Shown here piece by piece: positions 39,819-51,251 of a stretch of 64,000 nt of DNA. Position 1 is the stretch's first letter, and each line of letters begins with the position of its first letter. Under the pieces are notes generated by a model that was given only the letters and a program-made list of their open reading frames with translations, ran no database searches and was not told where the DNA came from. Origin of the DNA: Marinicella algicola (GTDB lineage: Bacteria > Pseudomonadota > Gammaproteobacteria > Xanthomonadales > Marinicellaceae); the NCBI RefSeq assembly GCF_028401385.1, contig NZ_JAQOMR010000001.1, positions 498,501 to 562,500 on the forward strand, read 5' to 3'. Both the position numbers and the translations under genes were made by a program.

Positions 39819-41464
39819 ATGACCGACAATGATGTTTTCCGGACGTTGAACCAGCCGAAGCCCTGGAGCGGGTACAACGCCTTTCATTCCGACCCGCTTT
39901 TGGGCGATCTGACCCGCAATCTGGCGCGGCCGCTGCGTGACGAGTTCGACACGATCGGCACGTTTGTGACATCGCCGGAGGCGCAGGAACTGGCGCAAAT
40001 GGCGAACAACAGTCCGCCGCATCTGAAAACCCATGGCCTTGCCGGTGAGCGCCTGGATGCAGTCAGCTTTCATCCCGCATGGCATGCGCTGTTGCGCCGC
40101 TCGATGTCATCGGGCCTGCATTCCTCGCTCTGGGAGCCGCCACGCGATGCCGATTCGAAATCGAAGGCGCATAAGCTCAGGGCCGTTCGCCTGTTCCTGA
40201 CGGCCCAACTTGAATGCGGGCACCTCGAGCCGTTGTCGTCGACATCGGCCTCTCTTGCCGTGCTGGCAGCTTCTCCGCCGTTGCGGGATGAATGGGCGCC
40301 GAAAATCCTGTCGCGCAAATATGATTCGACCAATCGTGCCCAGTCGCAGAAAAACTCCGCCACCATCGGGCTGGCGATCACCGAAAAACAGGCTGGCAGC
40401 GATATGCGCGGGCTCGCCACCAAAGCGGTGCGTGTCAGCGAGGGCGTATATCGCCTGACCGGCCACAAATGGTTCGTGTCGGCGCCGATGAGCGACGCCT
40501 TCATCATGCTCGCCGATGTTGATGGTAAGCCCGGCTGCTTTCTGGTGCCGCGCCTTCTGGATGAGGGCGGACCAATGCGCTGCGCTATCAGCGGCTGAAG
40601 GACAAGCTCGGCCTGCGCTCGAATGCGGCAGCCGAGATCGAGTTTTCCGATGCCTTCGGTTTCCTGCTGGGCCCGCCCGACGGGGGCCAGAGGACGATCC
40701 TGGACATGCTGACGCTGATGCGTCTGGACAGTGCCGTTATGGCGTCCGGGCTGATGCGCGCCGCTCTTGCCGAAGCGACCCATGCAGCGCGTGGCCGGAA
40801 AATTCAGGGGCGCGCACTGGTTGCGCAACCGCTTATGACGCGGGTCCTCGCCGATCTGGCGCTCGATGTGGCTGCTGCCGGAGCGCTGTCCTTCCGGCTC
40901 GCCGAAAGCTTCGACCGGGCCCGCGACAGCGCAGAGGAGGCCGCCTATGCCCGGGTGATGACGCCGGTGACCAAATACTGGACAACCAAGATCGCCCCGG
41001 CCGTGGTGGCTGAAGCCATGGAAGCCATGGGCGGCAACGGTTTTGTCGAGGAACGTCCGATTGCGCGTCACTACCGGGATGCGCCCGGCCTTGCCCTGCA
41101 TGACGGTGCGGGCAACATGATGGCGCTGGACCTTCGGCGCGTTGTCGAACACGGCAGCGATCTGTTCGAGGCCGTCTTCCAGGTGATCGCACGGGACCTC
41201 GGGGCATCGGGCGCCAAGATTGTCGAATTGCTGAGGGCGGCGATGGCGCTCTGCAAGAGCCATGAAAGTGCCGCGCGGATTTTCATCGAGCAGCTTGCGC
41301 TGGCTGCGGGTGCCGCAGAACTTTACCGGCTTGGTGCTGGGCGCATCGCTGATGCCTTCCTTGAGACCCGGCTGGCGGCTGGCTGGCGCTCAACCTACGG
41401 CATGCTCGATACCCGTTTTGACGCGAGCTATATTGTCGAGTTGTTGTTTCCGGAGATGGATTAA
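39819..41464 (+). CDS. AidB-like acyl-CoA dehydrogenase, one frameshift
   Basis: Flavin-dependent acyl-CoA dehydrogenase of the AidB group, linked in E. coli to protection of DNA from alkylation. The N-terminus NQPKPWSGYNAFHSDPLL is the AidB signature. IGLAITEKQAGSDMRG and GHKWFVSAPMSDAF are the acyl-CoA/FAD contacts, and EAMGGNGFVEE is the C-terminal FAD motif. A C lost near 40573 shifts the frame. With it restored, GGPNALRYQRLKDK joins the halves into about 549 residues. It diverges from pyrB and is followed by a strong terminator. Confidence 0.87.
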
Positions 41465-41488
41465 GCCTCCAACGTTTCGGCAAAAACA

Positions 41489-41516
41489 AAGGGCCATGCC
41501 TTGCGGCATGGCCCTT
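41489..41516 (+). terminator. Intrinsic terminator after the AidB-like gene
   Basis: Perfect 12-base stem AAGGGCCATGCC / GGCATGGCCCTT with a TTGC loop, flanked by A-rich and T-rich sequence, so it can work in both directions for this gene and for the convergent DUF1127 gene. Confidence 0.85.
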
Positions 41517-41608
41517 ATTTGCTGACCTGCGGCGTTCCGCGAGCGGGGAGGGCGCTCAAGCAGTTCGCGGGGTCTGCACGGCGCTGAGACGCGCCGAAAT
41601 CGTCTCGA

Positions 41609-41776
41609 TTAAAACAGCATCGAGGTATTGGAGTTGCGACGCAGGTCAGCGCGCGACTTGCCGATCTTCTTCAGGGATTCGTCATCGAGCTTCAGAAGTT
41701 CGGCGTTGACGAAACGGTTGGCCTGGCTTTGACGGGCGTTGGCGATATTCTTGTAAGCGGTGCGGAAGAAACCCAT
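41609..41776 (-). CDS. DUF1127 small protein
   Basis: A 55-residue protein from ATG 41776 (MGFFRTAYKNIANARQ) with an excellent AAAGGAGAAC ribosome site. The C-terminal ELLKLDDESLKKIGKSRADL is the DUF1127 pattern, an Arg-rich family abundant in Rhizobiales. Small members there affect RNA turnover, phosphate and carbon metabolism and stress responses. A longer frame to 41833 lacks a good ribosome site. Confidence 0.88.
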   Translation of the reverse strand: MGFFRTAYKNIANARQSQANRFVNAELLKLDDESLKKIGKSRADLRRNSNTSMLF

Positions 41777-42144
41777 TTTAGTTCTCCTTTTCTGGCGGAT
41801 CATGTCGGACGGCCATTCCGTCCTTAGATCCATTCTGCTTCGCGGCTATCAGCCCTGATCCTTCTGATCATCACCGGCGCGAAGCCTTCATCAATCAACT
41901 GTTTGCAATATAGACTGCGGCTCATGCTTCAGGCAGGTGGGCAGCCGAATGGGAGCTATGCAGAAAACGCATGTGGTTTTGGTTGGTCCGTAAAATACCC
42001 GTCACGATGCATGATTTTTGTGCAGCTGTGCCTGAGTTGAGGGCAGGAGCATTCGGCGCCGGGTCCGGAGCGGCAAATGCGGATTGTTGTGATGCCGCAT
42101 GTTTCGCACTATCGTCGCGCCGGTCAAATTGATTGGTGATTTTC
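41777..42144. other. Intergenic region between divergent DUF1127 and pepP genes
   Basis: About 370 bases. It should carry promoters for both genes. A 74-codon frame on the minus strand (to 41922) has no ribosome site and no recognisable motif, and I do not call it. Confidence 0.5.
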
Positions 42145-43911
42145 ATGTTTCAGTCCTACGACGTTTCCGCCCGCCCGGAGCAGGCCGCACCGCGGCTGAA
42201 GGCCCTGCGAGCACTTTTCCCGCCCCTTGGTATCGATGCGGTTCTGGTGCCACGTACCGATGAATATCAGGGAGAATATGTGCCTCCATCTGCCGAACGG
42301 CTCGCTTGGCTCACCGGCTTTACCGGCTCTGCCGGGATAGCGCTGGTGATGGCGGAAACTGCGATCGTGTTCGTCGACGGACGCTATACCGCGCAGCTAA
42401 AAATGCAGACCGATCCTGCGCTGATCTCTGGCGGCGATCTGGTTGGGTGCCCACCCACTGCATGGCTCACTGAGAATCGTCCCGAAGGCATGCGTCTCGG
42501 TGTCGATCCGTGGCTGCATACGCCGAGCGAAGTGGAGCGCCTGAGGGATGCGCTGCGCGAGATCGGCGGCGAACTCGTTCCGCTTGGCGAAAACCCTGTC
42601 GATTGCATTTGGGATGACCGGCCCGCATCGCCATCCGCACCGGTCTCGGTTCAGCCGCTGCAATTTGCGGGTGCCCCGGCTACGGAGAAGCTGGCCTTGG
42701 TCGCCGAGGCGGTCCGCAAGAAACAGGCGGCGGCGGTGTTGATTGCCGACTCGACCTCGGTTGCCTGGTTGTTCAATATTCGCGGTAATGATGTCGCCCA
42801 CACCCCTGCACCGCTGTCGCGCGCAATCGTGAAGGCAGATGGCAGTGCAACGCTGTTTCTGGCATCGGAAAAGGTTTCCGGCGAGGCGGAATCACATATT
42901 CACACGATCGCCCGGCTTGAAGCGCCTGAAGCCGTTTCAGCGCATCTGGCCGCTCTTGCACGCGAGGGTCACGCAGTCATGCTGGACCGCTCTGCCGTTC
43001 CTTATGCCGCCCTCAAGGTCATTGAGGATGCCGGTGGGCGAGCCATCGATGCCGCCGATCCGGTCGTTTCTGCGCGCGCGATCAAAAACACCGCCGAGCA
43101 GGCCGGAACGCGCCTTGCGCATGTGCAAGACGGTGCGGCCATGGTGACTTTCCTGAGCTGGCTCGATCACCAGGCCCCCGGAACGGTCAGCGAAATCGAG
43201 GCTGCAACGGCGCTGGAGACGGCGCGAGCGTCTGCCGGCGAGCGCATGCAGAACCTGCTGCGCGACATTTCCTTTGACACGATCTCCGGCGCCGGTCCCA
43301 ATGCGGCGATCATCCACTACCGTGTGACCACCGACACGGATCGCAACCTTCAGGGTGGTGAGATGTATCTGGTCGATTCCGGCGCACAATATCAAAACGG
43401 AACGACGGACATTACCCGCACGCTGGCTATCGGTGCGGTAGATGATGAAAAACGACGTTTCTTCACGCTGGTGCTGAAAGGCATGATCGCGCTTTCGACG
43501 GCCCGCTTCCCTGCCGGCACGCGCGGTATGGATCTCGACCCGTTGGCCCGCCTCGCTCTCTGGAAGGCGGGTGTCGACTATGCCCATGGCACGGGGCACG
43601 GCGTTGGCTCCTACCTCTCAGTTCATGAAGGGCCGCAGCGGCTTTCCCGGCTCGGTTCGCCGGAGCTGAAACCGGGCATGATCCTGTCAAACGAGCCCGG
43701 CTATTACCGTCCCGGCGATTTCGGTATCCGCATCGAAAATCTGCTTCTGGTGAAGGAAGCCGAGACGATTGAAGGCGGCGAAATACCGATGCTGGGCTTC
43801 GAAACGCTGACATGGTGCCCGATCGATCTTCGGCTGGTCATGCCGGAGTTGCTGACGGATGACGAGCGCGCGTGGCTCGATGCCTACCACACGGAAACGC
43901 GCAAAAGCTGA
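42145..43911 (+). CDS. pepP: Aminopeptidase P family (M24B) metallopeptidase
   Basis: Removes N-terminal residues before proline, probably in the cytoplasm. The 588-residue protein is the long three-domain form (two creatinase-like N-terminal domains and a pita-bread catalytic domain). Metal ligands are in LVDSGAQYQNGTTDITRTL (two Asp), HGTGHGVGSYLSVHEGP (His), SNEPGYY (Glu) and RIENLLLV (Glu). ATG 42145 (MFQSYDVSARPEQ) is chosen, with an in-frame GTG four codons upstream possible. The frame is intact over 1.77 kb. Confidence 0.9.
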   Translation: MFQSYDVSARPEQAAPRLKALRALFPPLGIDAVLVPRTDEYQGEYVPPSAERLAWLTGFTGSAGIALVMAETAIVFVDGRYTAQLKMQTDPALISGGDLVGCPPTAWLTENRPEGMRLGVDPWLHTPSEVERLRDALREIGGELVPLGENPVDCIWDDRPASPSAPVSVQPLQFAGAPATEKLALVAEAVRKKQAAAVLIADSTSVAWLFNIRGNDVAHTPAPLSRAIVKADGSATLFLASEKVSGEAESHIHTIARLEAPEAVSAHLAALAREGHAVMLDRSAVPYAALKVIEDAGGRAIDAADPVVSARAIKNTAEQAGTRLAHVQDGAAMVTFLSWLDHQAPGTVSEIEAATALETARASAGERMQNLLRDISFDTISGAGPNAAIIHYRVTTDTDRNLQGGEMYLVDSGAQYQNGTTDITRTLAIGAVDDEKRRFFTLVLKGMIALSTARFPAGTRGMDLDPLARLALWKAGVDYAHGTGHGVGSYLSVHEGPQRLSRLGSPELKPGMILSNEPGYYRPGDFGIRIENLLLVKEAETIEGGEIPMLGFETLTWCPIDLRLVMPELLTDDERAWLDAYHTETRKS

Positions 43912-43968
43912 TGCCGCTTATCTCCGATGACTCTGAACGCGCCTGGCTGGAGCAGGCGACGCGACCTG

Positions 43969-44286
43969 TCAGCCGATGATGAAATAGCGGCAGATCATCA
44001 CTGTCGACCAACCAACCGCAATCATCGGCAGAGGCGATTCGTAGCGCAGCCCCGTGACAAGGGCTGCCGCAATCGCAAGCTTGCTTTCCCATCCGCCGGC
44101 ATAAAAGGCCGGTGCCACCAGCGTGGTCAGCACGGCCGCAGGAATGGCGTTGAGCGCAGCCTCGGCGCGCGGCGGAATATCGGAGACCACGGACAGCAAA
44201 AGGTAGCCTGCGATACGCGTCATATAGGTCGCAACAGCGGCGCCCAGGATCACGAGGATCATGTGCTCATTGGTAAAATCGCTCAC
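43969..44286 (-). CDS. azlD: AzlD-family branched-chain amino acid exporter subunit
   Basis: Small four-helix membrane subunit that pairs with AzlC to export branched-chain amino acids or related compounds. About 105 residues from GTG 44286 (VSDFTNEHMILVILGAA), ending in YFIIG. The motif RIAGYLLLS and the run AALNAIPAAVLTTLVAP are typical. The GTG start overlaps the repaired azlC stop (GTGA), which fixes the start. Confidence 0.85.
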   Translation of the reverse strand: MSDFTNEHMILVILGAAVATYMTRIAGYLLLSVVSDIPPRAEAALNAIPAAVLTTLVAPAFYAGGWESKLAIAAALVTGLRYESPLPMIAVGWSTVMICRYFIIG

Positions 44287-45004
44287 TGTGCCGTCTCCTT
44301 TTTGCGCCCGGTGGCAGGATCGCGGCCAGCAGAATGCCGGCAACCGCGCCGATGCTGACATGCCAGGGCGAACCGACAATGGCATAGGCCAGAATCGAGC
44401 CGAGCGCGCTGACCGCAACAACCGGTAGATAGTTCGGTCGCTTTCTGAAGCCCATCACGAGGCTGAGGAAATAGATCGGCAGCAGGACGTCGAGACCAAG
44501 CGCTTCCGGGTTCTTGATGAAACCGCCCAGGGTCGCACCGATCAGAGTCATGATATTCCAGAGAATATAGAGAACGAGGCCGGCACCCAGATACCAGGAG
44601 AAGGTGACACCTTGTTCCTTCTCGTGGCGCTTGAGCGCCTCCGCGAATTGCGGATCGGTCATCAGGAAAAAGGCGATCATCTTCTTCGGCAGCGGAAAGT
44701 GCGAAATCACCGGCGTCAGCGCCGCCGAATAGAGCACATGGCGGAAATTGACCGCGACAATCGAGACGATGATCAGCCAGGGTGCGACCCGCTGTCCGAA
44801 CAGCTCTACACCGACGAGCTGGCTGGCACCGGCAAAGATGGTGATGCTCATCAGCGCGGTTTCAAAAACACTCTGGCCATCGGCGACGGAAACCGCGCCG
44901 AACAGCATGCCGAAAGGGGCCGCCGAAAGGGCGGGTACAAAGCCGGATCGAAGGCCGCTCGTAAACTCCGTGGTCTCTGACAAGTGGAAAAATCTCCTGG
45001 TCAT
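44283..45004 (-). CDS. azlC: AzlC-family branched-chain amino acid exporter, late frameshift
   Basis: Large membrane subunit of the AzlCD exporter, about 240 residues from MTRRFFHLSETTEF at 45004. The LRSGFVPALSAAPFGMLFGA opening, FAGASQLVGVELFG and VNFRHVLYSAALTP segments are family-typical. As written it reads into azlD (to 44267). Adding one A to the run near 44295 gives a natural end GAKKETAQ at TGA 44283-44285, overlapping azlD by four bases. Confidence 0.87.
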
Positions 45005-45150
45005 GGGGCGGCAGTTCGTGCGGTATCCCGAATACCGAAGCGGCCAAGAAGAGGCAAGCTAAGTGGTGTTTTACCCGTTTACCGTCTTTCACATCCGTGC
45101 ACAAATGAGAGGAATTGATAGTGTGATCAATCGAGAGGAAACACATCAGG

Positions 45151-45387
45151 ATGATCAAGCTCAATGCCCGGGAAAAGGCCGCTCTGTCCGAACGGCTGCA
45201 GGACTATTGCGCAGAAGAGTTCGACTGCGAGATCGGCAGTCTGCAGTCCGAACTCTTCGCCGAAGTCATCGCACGTGAATTCGCGCCGGTCTTTTACAAC
45301 AGCGGTCTCAAAGACGCAGAGGCCCTGTTGATGAAACGCATGGAAACCTTCGGCGACGAAATCGCTGCACTGGAAATGCCGGCTTAA
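45151..45387 (+). CDS. DUF2164 small protein
   Basis: A 78-residue protein starting MIKLNAREKAALSERLQDY with the DUF2164 pattern (EEFDCEIGSLQSELF...FAPVFYNSGLKDAEALL). Function unknown. It is divergent from azlC. Its stop codon (45385-45387) overlaps the stop of the convergent pncA by three bases. Confidence 0.85.
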   Translation: MIKLNAREKAALSERLQDYCAEEFDCEIGSLQSELFAEVIAREFAPVFYNSGLKDAEALLMKRMETFGDEIAALEMPA

Positions 45388-46015
45388 TCTGCTCTGCGGT
45401 CGCCGGTGGCAACATCGATAATGTCCACGCCGGCCTCGCGCATTTCAGCAAGCGCCTGCTCGACGCCTTCCTCGCTTATGCCCCGGCAACCCTCAAGGAT
45501 CAGGCGGACCCTGACACCGGGCATCATTTCACGGGCATCGAGAGCTGTGAATTTGACGCAGAAATCGAGGGCAAGGCCGGCAATGTCGAGCGTGGTGACG
45601 TTGTTTTCCTCAAATAGACGTCAAGGCCGGTAGCGGCGTGGTGGTCATTGTCCCGAAACGCCGAATAGGAATCGATGTTCGGGTTCTCACCTTTGCGCTG
45701 CACGAAGTCGAGCGCAGCGAGGTTGAGTTCCGGATGCAACGCGGCGTCATCGGTGTTCTGCACGCAGTGATCCGGCCACATCATCTGTGGCTTTCCGGAA
45801 AGTTCGCCCATTTCGAAAGGCTTTGCTCCCGGGTGGGCGGAGGCGAACGAACCGTGGCCTTCTGGGTGCCAGTCCTGCGAGGCTACAATGATATCGTACC
45901 CGCCGCCCTCAATAAGCCGGTTGGCGATCGGCACCACGGCGTCGCCATCGGCAACCGCGAGGTTGCCGCCCGGGCAGAATCCATTTTGGATATCAACAAG
46001 CAAAAGGGCCTTCAT
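45384..46015 (-). CDS. pncA: Nicotinamidase/pyrazinamidase PncA, one frameshift
   Basis: Hydrolyses nicotinamide to nicotinate in NAD salvage. The start is ATG 46015 (MKALLLVDIQNGF) with GGAGAAG upstream. The catalytic Asp is in LVDIQNGF, the metal site in SQDWHPEGHGSF, and the catalytic Cys in GLALDFCVKFTALDA, which is read only after restoring a base near 45603-45607. The repaired protein is about 211 residues and ends GDRRAD at 45384-45386, overlapping the DUF2164 stop. Confidence 0.9.
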
Positions 46016-46057
46016 GACACTTCTCCGATAGAACAAGACAATGAAAGAGGAACGCGG

Positions 46058-48351
46058 TCACTTTGAAGATTGCAGGTAATGTTCGCAGGGCCTGGGCGGG
46101 CTGAACAGGAAGCCCTGGAGACCCTCGCAGCCTTGCATACGGAGCCAGGTCTCCTGTTCGCGGGTCTCAACCCCTCGGCAACGATGGAAATGCCGAGATG
46201 ATGGGCCATGGTAATGATCAGCGCGACTAATGATGTGTCACTGCTGTCATGCGGGACGCCGGCAATGAAGGTCTTGTCGATCTTCAACTCGTCCAGGGAA
46301 GCTGTTTGAGGTAGACGAGCGCAGAGTAGCCGGTGCCAAAATCGTCGATCGAAAGCCTGATTTTGAGGTCACGGATCTTTTCAACTGCGAGAGTGCCAGA
46401 TCGAAATTCACGATCATCAGACTTTCGGTCATTTCGAGCGTCAGTCGCTCCGGCTCGAACGGGTAGCGCGCAAGAAGGTCGGCAAGGTCGGTCACGAACC
46501 TTTCCCGCAGAAACTGGCGTACAGAGACGTTGACTGCCAGGTGCAGGTCTTGGTTTTGGGCGAGCATCTTGCAGGCCTGCTCAAGAACCCACGCTCCGAT
46601 CGGAACGATAAGTCCCGTCGTTTCGGCGACATCGATGAAACTGCCCGGTCCGACAATGCCACGTTCGGGATGGTTGAGGCGGAGGAGAACCTCAAAGTGC
46701 CGCCCGGTCGCACCCTCAATGATCTTGGGTTGCAGGAAGAGGCTGAAACCGTCGTTCTGAAGCGCCTTTTCCAGTTCGCTTTCCACATTGAACCTGGACA
46801 CGATATCCGACACCATCTCGGTGTGGAACCAGGTGATGCTTCCACGTCCTTTCGATTTCGCGTTGTGCATGGCGAGATCGGCGCGCCGAAGCTCTTCGTC
46901 TGCGCTTTCGGCACCGGGCTGGACAAGCACCACGCCGGCGCTTGCACTCGGGGTGATCTGGTTGCCGCTGATAAAGGTCCGGCGCGAGAGGGTTTCGTGA
47001 AATTCCTCGATTTTTTGTGGGCCAGCGCGCGTGCGGCATTCTCGTCTGTGCCGAGCGCTGTCAGCAGCACGACGAATTCGTCGCTGGAAACGCGTGCAGT
47101 GAAACTGCCCCGGTCGAGCTTGCTGTTCATTCGTGCTGCGGTGATGCGCAGTAAAGCATCGCCGATTGCATGACCGAAGATGGAATTCACGGCTGCGAAA
47201 TTATCGAGATCGAAAATCGCAATCGCCATATACTGCTTGTCCACCCGGTGGGTTGCCAGAAATCCGAAAAGGACTTCCTGTGCCTTGGCGCGGTTGGCCA
47301 GTTTCGTCAGCGGGTCGTAATAGGCCAGCGCTTCGATACGGGCCTCGGTGCGCCGGCGTTCGGTGACGTCGCGCCAGACGCTGACGGAACCGAGACGTTC
47401 TCCGCGGGCATCGATGACGGGTGCCTTGATCATCTCGAGCGTGTATTTCCGGCCAGCCGAATTGGTGACCTCGCCCTGATTGACCAGCTTGCCCTGATTG
47501 TTGACGTCGCTGAATACCTGCTGAATCAGCAGTGCGTCACTGCTCTGGCCGAAAATCTCCTTGTCGGTTTTGCCGACGATCATCTCCACAGGCATGCCCA
47601 CGAATTCGGCCGCCGCCTCGTTGCAGGCCTCGAGCTTGCCGTTTGGACGCTTGAAGTAGATCTGGTCGGGGATTGCATCGATCACGACCCGCAAGAGAAG
47701 GTGCTGTCTGCCAAGCTCCCGAACAAGCCTGCGTCTGCGGGTAAGGACGATGGCGAGCATGATGACAATGCAGGAGAGCACCGCGACTGCGGAAATGAGC
47801 GTCAGGTTCAACAGACCATCGGTTTGCCGCAGTTCTGCCGTCGTCTGGCGCACAGCATCCTCGAGGTTCGATGAATAATTGGCCAGCGGCTCGTTACCGG
47901 TGTTCAGATCGCCCGCTTCAGAGATGACTGAAAGAAGGATTGTCCTTTCCTGCTGGATGACCGGCCAGGAGAAAACCCGCACCGTGTGTACCGAGCCGTC
48001 CTTGAAGCGGTGGGGGAATAGGAAATAGTGTCGTCGGCCGTTTCGCGCTTCGTCAATCTGAAGTCGGATTTTCTCTTTCGACATCTGGTTCAGGTCGGCA
48101 AGGAAAAGTTTGCGGAATTCATTCGCGGTCCAGCCATAGAGCGATTGGGCGGCGTGGTTGGCTGCGATGATCTTACCATTGAGCGGCTCGATCAGTATCA
48201 TCGCAACCGGGCTGCTCTTGAACAGGTCGAGCGGGAGCAGGGATTGCGATTGAGCAAACGCTGACCCAGAAATCCCAAAAACGATAGCCGCACAGAAAAC
48301 ACCAGCTACACGCTTGCCGAGCCATCGCGTCTTTCGGGTTGCCGTCTGCAT
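46058..48351 (-). CDS. PAS-GGDEF-EAL protein, probable c-di-GMP phosphodiesterase, four frameshifts
   Basis: Start MQTATRKTRWLGKRV at 48351, with a signal-like helix ending SGSAFAQ. A PAS-like sensor (FKSSPVAMILIEP), a membrane helix (LTLISAVAVLSCIVIMLAI) and a second PAS domain (VVIDAIPDQIYFKRPNGK) follow. The GGDEF site is degenerate (RVSSDEFVVL), so cyclase activity is unlikely. The EAL domain is well kept after repair: EVLLRLNHPE, NVSVRQF, LEMTESLM, IDDFGTGYSALVYLKQ, LKIDKTFI and VAEGVET. Four single losses lie near 47010, 46390, 46305 and 46175. The full length is about 765 residues. It should lower c-di-GMP and so affect polysaccharide and motility. Confidence 0.85.
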
Positions 48352-48553
48352 ATTGTGGAGAGACCTTATGCGTTTTAATAAAATAGCATGGTGCTAATAA
48401 TACCGTTGAGCGCGCAAGCGAAACACGGTCATTATGTAAGCTAAAACTAAATAACGATAGGTTAAATAACTAAAATTATGTCCGAACTTTTTGCACCTTG
48501 GCGAGCAAGGTGCGCGGTGGCCCGGCAACTTCGCCGAAACGGTTCATGCGCCG

Positions 48554-50999
48554 TCATGCCGGCTGAACGAAACCGTCCAGAACACGTTTCTGACCTGCTT
48601 TGTCGAATTCGATTGTCAGCTTGTTGCCCTCGATCGCCGTGACGTTTCCATTGCCGAATTTCAGATGAAACACGCGATCGCCCACCGAGAACCGCGACGG
48701 CTTTTCCTCGCTGCTGCGGGCAACGAGTTCGCCTTCTATCGTCCGTCCCCTAGGGCCGCTTTCACCATAACCGATGCGCTCGACCGCGTGGCCAGATCGT
48801 GTGCCCCAGTTATCCCGTGTCGCATCGGTGCGGTTTTCCTGGGCACGTTTCCAGCCGGGCGTCGCATAGGTATTGGAGAACGGTGCGGCCCGGTCGAAGC
48901 GCGATTGCCCGTAGCCGCCATAAGAGACCTCGGTCTCGCCGACTTCCACATGCTCCTCCGGTAACTCATCGAGAAAACGCGAGGGCATGGTCGACTGCCA
49001 GAGGCCATGAATGCGCCGGTTGGAGACGAACCATATGTGGCAGTTGCGCTTGGCGCGCGTCAGGCCGACATAGGCAAGGCGGCGCTCTTCCTCCAGTCCG
49101 GCGCGGCCGCTTTCGTCAAGCGCGCGCTGGTGGGGAAAAGACCCTCTTCCCAGCCCGGCAGGAACACAGTCTTGAATTCCAGGCCCTTGGCGGAATGCAG
49201 CGTCATGATTGAGACGGCATCCATATCCTCATTCTTGTCGACGTCCATCACCAGCGACACATGCTCCAAAAAGCCGCGCATGCTTTCAAAGCCATCCATC
49301 GAGCGGATCAGTTCCTTGAGGTTTTCCAGACGCCCCGGCGCCTCGGCGGAGCGGTCGTTCTGCCACATCTCGGTGTAGCCGCTTTCCTCCAGAATGATCT
49401 CGGCCAGCTCGGTATGCGGTGTGGTCTCCAGCAGCTCCTGCCACCGCGTGAACTGGCTGACGACGTCGAACAGCGCCTTGCGCGGCTTCGGTTTCAGTTC
49501 GTCGGTTTCGATCATCTCGCGGGCTGCCGCGAGCATCGGAATGTCACGGGCGCGGGCGTAATCATGGACCTTGCGCACACTGGCGTCACCGAGACCGCGC
49601 TTCGGGGTGTTGATGATCCGCTCCAGCGCCAGATCGTCGGCCGGCTGGCAGGTCAGGCGGAAAAACGCCATCGCGTCGCGAATTTCGAGCCGTTCGTAAA
49701 AGCGCGGGCCGCCTATGACCCGATAATTGAGGCCAAGGGTGACGAAGCGGTCTTCAAACTCGCGCATCTGAAAGGACGCACGCACCAGAATGGCCATATC
49801 GTTGAGAAGCTCGCCATTGCGCTGCAACTGCTCGATCTCTTCGCCGATAGCGCGGGCTTCCTCTTCGGGTCCCAGGCCGCATGGACCTGAACCTTGCTGT
49901 CATCAGGGTCGGAGCGTTCAGTGAACAGCGTCTTGCCAAGGCGCCCCTCATTATGGGCAATGAGATTGCCGGCCGCCCCGAGAATATGGGCTGTGGAGCG
50001 GTAATTGCGCTCCAGCCGGACGACCTTTGCTCCGCGGAAATCCTTTTCGAACCGAAGGATGTTGTCGACCTCTGCGCCGCGCCAGCCATAGATCGACTGA
50101 TCGTCGTCGCCGACACAGCAGATGTTGACCGGACCGTCGTCTTCGCCCGGCCGCTGGGCCAGCAGCCGCAGCCACATATATTGCGCGGTGTTGGTGTCCT
50201 GATATTCGTCCACCAGAATATAGCGGAAGCGGCGATGGTATTCTTTCAGGATATCCGGGTTTTCGCGGAAAAGCCGGATCGGATGCAGCAACAAGTCGCC
50301 GAAATCGCAGGCGTTCAGTGTCTTCAGCCGATCCTGATAAGCCTGGTAGAGTTGGCGGCCGCGGCCATTGGCAAAGGCACGGGCATCGCCTTCGGGGATC
50401 AGCTCCGGCGTCAGCCCCTTGTTCTTCCAGCCGTCGATCATCGCGGAGAACTGACGGGCCGGCCAGCGCTTGTCGTCAAGCCCATCGGCCTGAATGAGCT
50501 GCTTGATCAGACGGATAACATCGTCGGTGTCCAGAATGGTGAAATCGGAGCGCAGGCCGACAAGTTCGGCATGGCGGCGCAAAAGCTTGACGCCGATGGA
50601 ATGGAAGGTGCCAAGCCAGGGCATGCCTTCAACCGCACCGCCGACGAGAACACCGATGCGCTCCTTCATCTCCCGCGCGGCCTTGTTGGTGAAGGTCACC
50701 GCGAGGATCTGGCTCGGCCATGCCCGGCCGGATCCGAGGATATGTGCGATACGGGTGGTCAGAACCCGTGTCTTGCCCGTTCCCGCTCCCGCCAGCACCA
50801 GAAGCGGTCCTTCGATGGTTTCGACCGCATCGCGCTGTTCCGGGTTAAGCCCGTTCAGATAGTCCGGTGCGTCGGGCGCGCGCCGCGCCGCCATTGCGCG
50901 CGCAGCAAACCCGCTTTGTTGAGTCGGAGCGGAATTATCCGCCGGTTTACGCGGTTCATCGTCATCGAAAAACGGAATGTCGTCTTGGCCCTGATTCAT
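48554..50999 (-). CDS. uvrD: DNA helicase UvrD/PcrA, two frameshifts
   Basis: Superfamily 1 3'-5' helicase for repair and replication restart. The product starts MNQGQDDIPFF. Motifs in order are LAGAGTGKTR (I), TFTNKAAREM (Ia), DEYQDTN (II), VGDDDQSIYGWRGA (III), ERNYRST (IV), MTLHSAKGLEF (V) and VGLTRAKR (VI). One-base losses near 49860 and 49125 split it, and repair gives about 815 residues. The C-terminal tail with FHLKFGNGNVTAIEGNKLTI matches the Tudor-like domain of UvrD/PcrA. A near-essential gene with frameshifts points to read errors. Confidence 0.93.
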
Positions 51000-51251
51000 G
51001 AAGTCAATCTAGTGGCTCGAAACGCAAAGGTGAAGGCATGCATCGCGTTGAGAACAAAATATGCACAGACGAAGCCTGTTCCATGCCGGGAAGCGGATCA
51101 GAGCTTTCTTGGCTATCCAAGAAAGATTACAATTTTGTGAGGTTTCATTCCATAGCTTGCAGAGCGGTGGGTGATCTGGATACTTCCACTCATAATTCTC
51201 CCATTTGCGTCTGCCGGCGTTTCCGGCATCTTCTTCATGCCGGAGTCATTA

